This document shows, piece after piece, positions 5,994 to 9,954 of a stretch of 9,954 nucleotides of DNA. The stretch is from positions 1 to 9,954 of the forward strand of contig JASHTC010000020.1 of the NCBI GenBank assembly GCA_030040755.1, written 5' to 3'. This DNA comes from Thermoplasmata archaeon (GTDB lineage: Archaea; Thermoplasmatota; Thermoplasmata; Lutacidiplasmatales; UBA184). Positions within the stretch are counted from its first letter, which is position 1. The number at the start of each line of letters is the position of its first letter. A model generated the notes under the pieces. It did not search any database, had not been told where the DNA came from, and saw only the letters and a program-made list of their open reading frames with translations. A program made the position numbers and the translations under genes.

Positions 5994-6015
5994 GCCTCCC
6001 CCAGACGTGGGCGCC

Positions 6016-6027
6016 GCTTAATTTCTC
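6016..6027. promoter_or_regulatory. A/T island between divergent aldolase operon and RNase HII gene
   Basis: On the minus strand the island reads GAGAAATTAAGC, with BRE-like purines and a TATA-like AAATTAA centred about 28 bases before the aldolase ATG at 5993. On the plus strand it reads GCTTAATTTCTC, centred about 36 bases before the presumed RNase HII start at 6057. It is the only A/T-rich patch in the 63-base divergent gap, so both units may share it. Confidence 0.6.
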
Positions 6028-6056
6028 CACCGCCCTCGGCGGGGCCGGGGGGTCCG

Positions 6057-6722
6057 ACGGAGCGCACCCGGATCGTCGGCGTGGACGAGGCGGGACGGGG
6101 GAGCTTCCTCGGGCCGCTGGTCGTCGGCGCGTTCGCCGTGGACTCGGACCGGGTCCCCGAGCTCCGCGAGGCCGGAGCACGGGATTCCAAGGAGCTTACC
6201 CCGCACGGACGAGAGGCCGCCTACGCCCGCCTGCGCTCGATCGGGGAGATGCGGTCGGTCGCGCTCCTGCCCGCGGTGGTGGACCGCTCGGTGCGGCGCC
6301 AGGAACTGAACGAGCTGGAGGCGACGGCCTTCGGTCACCTGGTCCGCGGACTACGGGCCGGGGAGGCGCATGTCGATGCGTGCGACCCGAACGAACGCCG
6401 GTTCGCGCGCCGAGTCGCCCAACATGCCGGTCTCCCCGTCACGGTGATCGCCCGCCACCATGCCGACCGGGACGACCCGGTCGTCGGGGCTGCCTCGATC
6501 GTCGCGAAGGTCCGTCGGGACCGGGCCATCGCGCGCCTCGTGGGAGAACTCGGCCAGGAGGTCGGGAGCGGCTACCCGTCGGACCCGGAGACGGTGGAGT
6601 TCGTGCGGGACTGGCTCGCCTCCCACACGGAGCACCCGCCGTGGCTGCGCGCCTCGTGGGCGACGATGAGAAGGGTTAAACTCGGGCGGCCGGCTGTTAC
6701 TCTCGACCGGTTCGTGAAATGA
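6057..6722 (+). CDS. rnhB: Ribonuclease HII (no canonical start codon)
   Basis: RNase HII cuts the RNA strand of RNA-DNA hybrids and removes ribonucleotides misincorporated in DNA. With the ACG at 6057 as residue 1 the protein is 221 residues, a normal archaeal length. All catalytic residues are visible: Asp10 and Glu11 in GVDEAGRG (8-15), Asp107 in DACD (107-110) and Asp137 in the HHADRDDP block before AASIVAKV (145-152). DSKEL (43-47) and GYPSDP are further family marks. The start is odd: in this frame there is no ATG, GTG, TTG or CTG between GTG 5877, inside the aldolase gene, and GTG 6081, which is the Val of GVDEAGRG itself. ACG 6057 is where an ATG would be expected, with a GGGGGGT just upstream. 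Its TGA overlaps the SCP2 start as ATGA. The family is certain; the start is provisional. Confidence 0.9.
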   Translation, partial: TERTRIVGVDEAGRGSFLGPLVVGAFAVDSDRVPELREAGARDSKELTPHGREAAYARLRSIGEMRSVALLPAVVDRSVRRQELNELEATAFGHLVRGLRAGEAHVDACDPNERRFARRVAQHAGLPVTVIARHHADRDDPVVGAASIVAKVRRDRAIARLVGELGQEVGSGYPSDPETVEFVRDWLASHTEHPPWLRASWATMRRVKLGRPAVTLDRFVK

Positions 6723-7054
6723 CGGTAGAAGAGACCCTCTCCTCGCTCGTGGACCGGTTCAACCGGCACGCGGCGCGCAACCCGGCGACCGCGGAGGAGC
6801 TCCAGGGGCTCGAGCGCACGATCGCGGTCCACCTCACCGACGAGGGGACCTACGCGGTCGACCTGCGGGACGGTCGCCTCACGAATCTCCGCACGGGAGC
6901 TCCGCCGTCCTCCGACATGACGATCACGACCGACACGGCGACGTTCCGGGGCCTGGTCGCCAAGGAGATCGGTCCGATGAAGGCCCTCGTCACGCGGAGG
7001 CTCTCGATCGAGGGCAGCCTCGAGGACAAGCTCCTGTTCCGCAAGCTGCTCTAG
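6719..7054 (+). CDS. SCP2 sterol-carrier-type lipid-binding domain protein
   Basis: The 111-residue protein is a stand-alone SCP2 domain. It begins with a helix (MTVEETLSSLVDRFNRHA), then the strand-rich core with HLTDEGTYAVDLRDG (38-52), and the family signature DMTITTDTATFRGLV (66-80), GPMKALVTRRLSIEG (85-99) and SLEDKLLFRKLL (100-111). SCP2 domains hold a hydrophobic ligand such as a fatty acid, sterol or acyl-CoA in a tunnel; the archaeal ligand is unknown but an isoprenoid or acyl compound is plausible. There is no signal peptide, so it should be cytosolic. Its ATG (6719-6721) overlaps the TGA of RNase HII by four bases (ATGA). With no Shine-Dalgarno visible, translation probably relies on re-initiation. 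It ends 25 bases from the converging arginine decarboxylase gene. Confidence 0.88.
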   Translation: MTVEETLSSLVDRFNRHAARNPATAEELQGLERTIAVHLTDEGTYAVDLRDGRLTNLRTGAPPSSDMTITTDTATFRGLVAKEIGPMKALVTRRLSIEGSLEDKLLFRKLL

Positions 7055-7079
7055 GGGGAGAACCGGCGGCCCCGCGCGT

Positions 7080-7580
7080 TTACGGGAGGAACACGCAGGC
7101 GGCGATGCACACGCCGTAGTGGTCCATCGGGATCGAGAGTTCCTCCGTCCGGTAATGGATCCGGCGAAGCTCGACACCGCGGAAGTGCGCGATCTCCTCC
7201 ATCCGCCACTTGAGGAACTCTTTCAGGGAGCGCTGGGTCCCGTGCAGGTGTCCCTCCGCGACGTATCCGCCCTGCCCGTCGCTCCGGAACCCGTAGGCGA
7301 TCCCGGCACTGATGACCTCCCCTTCCCCCCCTCCGTAGCGGGAGAGCACCGTGTGGGTGATCGCCCCCCGCGCGATCCGGGTGCGTTCCACCTGGCGGAT
7401 CCCGATCGGGAGGACGGAGGAAACGCTGACGAGGTTCTGGTCGCCGATGCCTGCCTGCAGGAGGGCCAAATCGAACGCGTTCAGCTCGCTCGTCTTGTTG
7501 ATCCCCTTGCCGCTCGTGACGAAGAAACGGGTGGGGATGGGCAAGAGCGTCGCGTCGGTCGGGGTCGTTCGGCGGGGCAC
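7080..7580 (-). CDS. pdaD: Pyruvoyl-dependent arginine decarboxylase
   Basis: A 166-residue proenzyme of the archaeal PvlArgDC family. It decarboxylates arginine to agmatine, the entry to archaeal polyamines and the source of agmatine for the agmatidine base of tRNA-Ile. The chain should cut itself between Ser54 and Ser55 in NLVSVSSVLP (49-58), leaving a beta chain and an alpha chain whose N-terminal serine becomes the pyruvoyl group. Other landmarks are LNAFDLALLQAGIGDQNL (33-50), the catalytic Glu109 in AEGHLHG, and the C-terminal MDHYGVCIAACVFLP. The length is normal for the family. The start is a GTG at 7580 with a CCTTTAAGG box centred 27 bases upstream and no Shine-Dalgarno, so the mRNA is probably leaderless. 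It appears to be transcribed alone. Confidence 0.95.
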   Translation of the reverse strand: MPRRTTPTDATLLPIPTRFFVTSGKGINKTSELNAFDLALLQAGIGDQNLVSVSSVLPIGIRQVERTRIARGAITHTVLSRYGGGEGEVISAGIAYGFRSDGQGGYVAEGHLHGTQRSLKEFLKWRMEEIAHFRGVELRRIHYRTEELSIPMDHYGVCIAACVFLP

Positions 7581-7602
7581 GGCCCGAGTGAGCGCCCTTT
7601 CT

Positions 7603-7611
7603 CCTTAAAGG
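7603..7611 (-). promoter_or_regulatory. TATA-like box of the arginine decarboxylase gene
   Basis: The palindrome CCTTTAAGG is centred 27 bases before the GTG start at 7580, the spacing expected for a leaderless transcript. It stands in the 94-base gap before the aldo/keto reductase stop. Confidence 0.55.
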
Positions 7612-7674
7612 TTGGCCGCGGCCCGCCGCCGCACTGGCCGAGCGAGGGCGCTCGAATCGGGTCGGGTCCGTCCC

Positions 7675-8664
7675 CTATCGGTTGACCGTCGCCATCCGGT
7701 CGGCCGGATAGCGCTCGCCCGCGACCTCGGAGGGAGGGACCGCCCGCTCGATCGCGGCCAGGTCGGCCGGGCTCAACGCGAGGTCGACCGCCGCGACGTT
7801 CTCCTCGAGGTAGCGGCGGCGCTTCGTGCCGGGGATCGGGACGATGTCGGGGCCGCGGCTCAGCACCCAGGCGAGCGCGAGCTGCGCGGGCCGGCACCCC
7901 TTCGGTCGCGCCACGTCCGCCAGGCGGTCGACCAGCGCCAGGTTCCGGCCGAGGTTCTCTCCCTGGAACCGCGGCAGCCCGCGTCGGAAGTCATCCGCGG
8001 GCAGCGGGTCGACGGAGCGGACGTTCCCGGAGAGGAACCCCCGGCCCAGCGGGCTGAAGGGGACGAAGCCGATTCCGAGCTCGCGACAGGCCGCCAGCAC
8101 CTCCTTCTCGGGGTCCCGGGTCCAGAGGGAGTACTCGCTCTGCACGGCGGTGATGGGGTGGACCGCGTGGGCGCGACGCAGGGTCGCGGCGGAGACTTCG
8201 GAGAGGCCGAGGAAGCGGACCTTGCCGGCCGCGACGAGGCCGGCCATGGCCCGAACGCTCTCCTCGATCGGCGTCTTCGGGTCGACCCGGTGGAGGTAGT
8301 AGAGGTCGATCGTCCGGACGCCGAGACGGGCCAGGCTGGCGTCGCACGCGTTGCGGATGTGCTCCGGTGAGCCGTCCCGCCCGTCCGGGGGAGCGCCGGC
8401 TCCGGACCTCAGACCGCACTTCGTGGCGAGGAAGACCTCGTCCCGCCGACCGCGGATCGCGCGGCCGACCAGCTCCTCATTGACGTACGGGCCATAGACG
8501 TCGGCGGTGTCGAGGAAGTTGACCCCGAGCTCCAGGGCACGATGGATCGTCGCGAGCGACTCCGTCTCGTCGAAGGAGCCCCCGTAGGACTGGGACATGC
8601 CCATGCACCCCAGTCCGATGGCGGAGACCCGGGGACCCCTCGGGCCGAGCGTGCGGGTCTTCAT
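7675..8664 (-). CDS. Aldo/keto reductase
   Basis: The 329-residue NAD(P)H-dependent aldo/keto reductase has a complete (beta/alpha)8 barrel. It shows the catalytic tetrad Asp52 and Tyr57 (FLDTADVYG), Lys82 (ATKCG) and His125 (YYLHRVD). The family opening RTLGPRGPRVSAIGLGCMGM (4-23), the SEYSLWTRDPE segment, FSPLGRGFLSG and the cofactor-binding IPGTKRRRYLEEN are all present. It most resembles the group typified by YakC-like enzymes that reduce aldehydes and ketones. The true substrate is not predictable from sequence; sugar-derived aldehydes are possible but only by loose association with the carbohydrate genes 2.6 kb away. The ATG at 8664 has a GGTAATAGG box about 25 bases upstream, suggesting its own leaderless transcript separate from the hexuloisomerase gene 59 bases upstream. 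Confidence 0.94.
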   Translation of the reverse strand: MKTRTLGPRGPRVSAIGLGCMGMSQSYGGSFDETESLATIHRALELGVNFLDTADVYGPYVNEELVGRAIRGRRDEVFLATKCGLRSGAGAPPDGRDGSPEHIRNACDASLARLGVRTIDLYYLHRVDPKTPIEESVRAMAGLVAAGKVRFLGLSEVSAATLRRAHAVHPITAVQSEYSLWTRDPEKEVLAACRELGIGFVPFSPLGRGFLSGNVRSVDPLPADDFRRGLPRFQGENLGRNLALVDRLADVARPKGCRPAQLALAWVLSRGPDIVPIPGTKRRRYLEENVAAVDLALSPADLAAIERAVPPSEVAGERYPADRMATVNR

Positions 8665-8684
8665 GGCCGACCCAAGGCGGGCGG

Positions 8685-8693
8685 CCTATTACC
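8685..8693 (-). promoter_or_regulatory. TATA-like box of the aldo/keto reductase gene
   Basis: GGTAATAGG on the minus strand, centred about 25 bases before the ATG at 8664, is the only A/T patch in the gap. The spacing fits a leaderless transcript. Confidence 0.5.
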
Positions 8694-8723
8694 GTGCAGG
8701 GCCGGCCCCGGGGGCGGTGAGGG

Positions 8724-9296
8724 TCAGACCATGATCGCGTGGCGCCGGCGCATCGAGTCCTCGGTCTCGCCCCGGATCGCGAGCAGCTCGGCGATGATCC
8801 CGTCGGTGAGCCGAAGGCTCGCCGACTCGAAGAGCGTCCCGAGCGGGGCGTAGCGCGGCCGCTCGGCGTCCTCCGGGAAGTCGAGGGAGAGGAGGACGGT
8901 CGCGGCGTGGGCGAGCTTCGAGTTCCACTTGGCGGTGAGGACGATCAAGTCGGCGCCCTCCCGCCGCACGATGTTCGCGGTCTGGATGCTCGAATAGCTT
9001 TCCCCCTGGCTCGAGAAGATGAAGACCGCGTCCCCCTTCTTGACGATCGGAGTGACGCTCTCGCCGATCACGAAGGCGCGCAACCCGGTCTGGACCAGGC
9101 GCATCGCGAACGCCCGGCCGATGATCCCGCTCCGCCCGGCCCCGTAGACGAAGATCTGCGGGGCATGGCTGAGGACCGCGAGGGCCCGTTCGACGTCCGC
9201 GACCTGGATCCCCTCCAGGGCCGCCGTCACGCGGTCGGCCACGTACCGCTGGGCGCGCAGGTAGGTCGCGGAGTTGCCCTCAGTGGGAGCGGCCAT
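8724..9296 (-). CDS. hxlB: 6-phospho-3-hexuloisomerase (SIS domain)
   Basis: The 190-residue single SIS-domain protein strongly resembles Methanocaldococcus MJ1247. It has IFVYGAGRSGIIGRAFAMRL (48-67), the phosphosugar loop SSQGES (95-100), APLGTLFE (150-157) and a C-terminal RRRHAIM carrying the conserved His186. The enzyme interconverts fructose 6-phosphate and 3-hexulose 6-phosphate. In archaea without the oxidative pentose phosphate path this runs with hexulose-phosphate synthase to make ribulose 5-phosphate, releasing formaldehyde; the synthase is not in the window. The start at ATG 9296 is set by a perfect GGAGGTG 7 bases upstream; the open frame before it is low-complexity Arg/Pro in the shadow of the upstream gene. 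It overlaps the end of the endonuclease IV-like gene by 17 bases, so the two are co-transcribed. Confidence 0.92.
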   Translation of the reverse strand: MAAPTEGNSATYLRAQRYVADRVTAALEGIQVADVERALAVLSHAPQIFVYGAGRSGIIGRAFAMRLVQTGLRAFVIGESVTPIVKKGDAVFIFSSQGESYSSIQTANIVRREGADLIVLTAKWNSKLAHAATVLLSLDFPEDAERPRYAPLGTLFESASLRLTDGIIAELLAIRGETEDSMRRRHAIMV

Positions 9297-9954
9297 GCCG
9301 TCGCACCTCCGGTCGCTTGGCTTTCGGCCTCGCCGTCGGATGCTTGGGCCGGGGCCCCCGGCCCTTCGGCGGGCGGGCCTTAAAGGCGGGCTTCGGCTTG
9401 AGCGGAGCCGCTGGCTTCGGGGGCGGGGCCTTGGGGGCCACGGGACGCGGCGACGGCGGCGGGGCATGCTGCCGGGTCCAGCGGCGGGTGAGCGCGCGCT
9501 CGTAGAGGAGCTTCATGTACATCGCGTCGTGCTCGAGCAGCGGGGAGCTCGAGATGACCGTGACGTCGTACTCGCGCTCGGCCAGGAGCTCGGCCAGCGG
9601 GTCGAAGCGCACCTGGCCGCGCTTGATCGGGGTCAGGCGGAACTCGCCCGGACCGTAGAATTCGACGCCGGAGAAGTGCAGGTAGAGGGGGCCGCTGGTC
9701 GCGGCCACGAACTCCTTGACGACCGGCTCGAGCGCCTCGGGGGTGTCGAACGTCGTCCGTTCCCGCGCCGCGAGGTGCGGGACGTTGAGGACGGGGACGG
9801 TCCCCTTCACCCGACGCACGAGCTCGAGCACCTCCTCGCGCGAGCCGAAGACGTCGGGGTGGCCGCTCGGCTCGATCGCGAGGCGGACGGTCCCGTGCGA
9901 GAACTTCTGCAGCCAGGCGGCGAGGTCGGTCACGATGTGCGTGAGCTCCTGCAC
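9280..9954 (-). CDS. Endonuclease IV-like TIM-barrel protein with a basic Pro/Lys/Arg tail (5' truncated)
   Basis: The frame runs to the window edge and the N-terminal half of the barrel is missing, so the gene starts outside; a GTG at 9954 is probably an internal Val. The visible 155-residue portion resembles archaeal AP endonuclease family 2 (endonuclease IV / xylose isomerase-like barrel). It has AIEPSGHPDVFGS (26-38, metal-type Glu28), LNVPH (56-60), LHFSGVEF (92-99, metal-type His93) and ISSSPLLEHDA (134-144, Glu141). In the family, zinc-bound enzymes cut DNA at abasic sites. Not all ligands are intact: the region around LTPIKRGQ lacks the Asp-x-His of bacterial Nfo. From about residue 160 to the end (224) the chain is almost only Pro, Lys, Arg and Ala, an unusual disordered basic tail. 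It overlaps the hexuloisomerase gene by 17 bases. A non-nuclease sugar isomerase-like role is the alternative. Confidence 0.78.
   Translation of the reverse strand: MQELTHIVTDLAAWLQKFSHGTVRLAIEPSGHPDVFGSREEVLELVRRVKGTVPVLNVPHLAARERTTFDTPEALEPVVKEFVAATSGPLYLHFSGVEFYGPGEFRLTPIKRGQVRFDPLAELLAEREYDVTVISSSPLLEHDAMYMKLLYERALTRRWTRQHAPPPSPRPVAPKAPPPKPAAPLKPKPAFKARPPKGRGPRPKHPTARPKAKRPEVRRHGRSH
9304..9310 (-). promoter_or_regulatory. Strong Shine-Dalgarno of the hexuloisomerase gene
   Basis: GGAGGTG on the minus strand, 7 bases before ATG 9296, lies inside the coding end of the upstream gene. It is the best Shine-Dalgarno in the window and fixes the start. It fits the use of ribosome sites for internal operon genes while first genes are leaderless. 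Confidence 0.75.

Noticed and set aside
5092..6180. Upstream extension of the glucose dehydrogenase frame, giving an apparent 726-residue fusion
   Set aside because: The extension is an out-of-frame reading of the aldolase gene on the same strand, then antisense of RNase HII. The family-typical start MRAVCVRPP with a GAGGA site sets the true start at 5091.
9297..9467. N-terminal extension of the hexuloisomerase frame
   Set aside because: The 57 extra residues are Arg/Pro low-complexity, out of frame with the endonuclease IV-like tail, and the perfect Shine-Dalgarno points to ATG 9296.
1..9954. CRISPR array, insertion sequence, integrase site or defence island
   Set aside because: No regularly spaced repeats, no transposase or integrase motifs and no terminal inverted repeats; all identifiable genes are housekeeping or metabolic, with uniform composition.

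Overview
The window is an ordinary, gene-dense piece of an archaeal chromosome with very high G+C (roughly 70% by eye). The archaeal assignment rests on 30S ribosomal protein S8e, SRP19, a GPN-loop GTPase, pyruvoyl-dependent arginine decarboxylase, 6-phospho-3-hexuloisomerase and a zinc-dependent glucose dehydrogenase paired with a KDG-aldolase-like enzyme. Several start codons have an A/T-rich TATA-like box about 25-30 bases upstream and no Shine-Dalgarno, the pattern of leaderless archaeal transcripts. The gene set (glucose dehydrogenase plus KDG aldolase, SCP2 next to RNase HII) recalls Thermoplasmata. A high-GC Thermoplasmatota lineage is my best guess, but this is inference.

Layout. The 3' end of an Mrp/NBP35 iron-sulfur carrier ATPase (1-285, +) runs into and overlaps a converging compact TraB-family gene (257-976, -). 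A small unknown 100-residue protein (1063-1365, +) converges on a translation-linked operon read leftward from 2870: S8e, SRP19, GPN-loop GTPase. Next, all on the minus strand, come a two-helix membrane mini-protein (3123-3401), a VOC-fold protein (3566-3940), and a two-gene sugar operon: KDG-aldolase-like enzyme (5094-5993) followed by glucose 1-dehydrogenase (4000-5091). Together these two would supply the first step and the aldol cleavage step of a non-phosphorylative Entner-Doudoroff route; the dehydratase between them is not in the window.

An A/T island at about 6016-6027 separates that operon from a divergent pair on the plus strand: RNase HII (6057-6722) and an SCP2 lipid-binding-domain protein (6719-7054), joined by an ATGA overlap. 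The rest is on the minus strand: pyruvoyl-dependent arginine decarboxylase (7080-7580), an aldo/keto reductase (7675-8664), and a pair made of a 5'-truncated endonuclease IV-like TIM-barrel protein with a long Pro/Lys/Arg tail (9280 to the window edge) and 6-phospho-3-hexuloisomerase (8724-9296), overlapping by 17 bases.

I see no mobile elements, CRISPR arrays, tRNA or rRNA genes, and no clearly undescribed multi-gene system. The most unusual observation is that RNase HII, intact in all its catalytic motifs, has no ATG, GTG, TTG or CTG start codon at the expected place. An ACG sits exactly where an ATG would be expected. The second is the long basic tail on the endonuclease IV-like protein.
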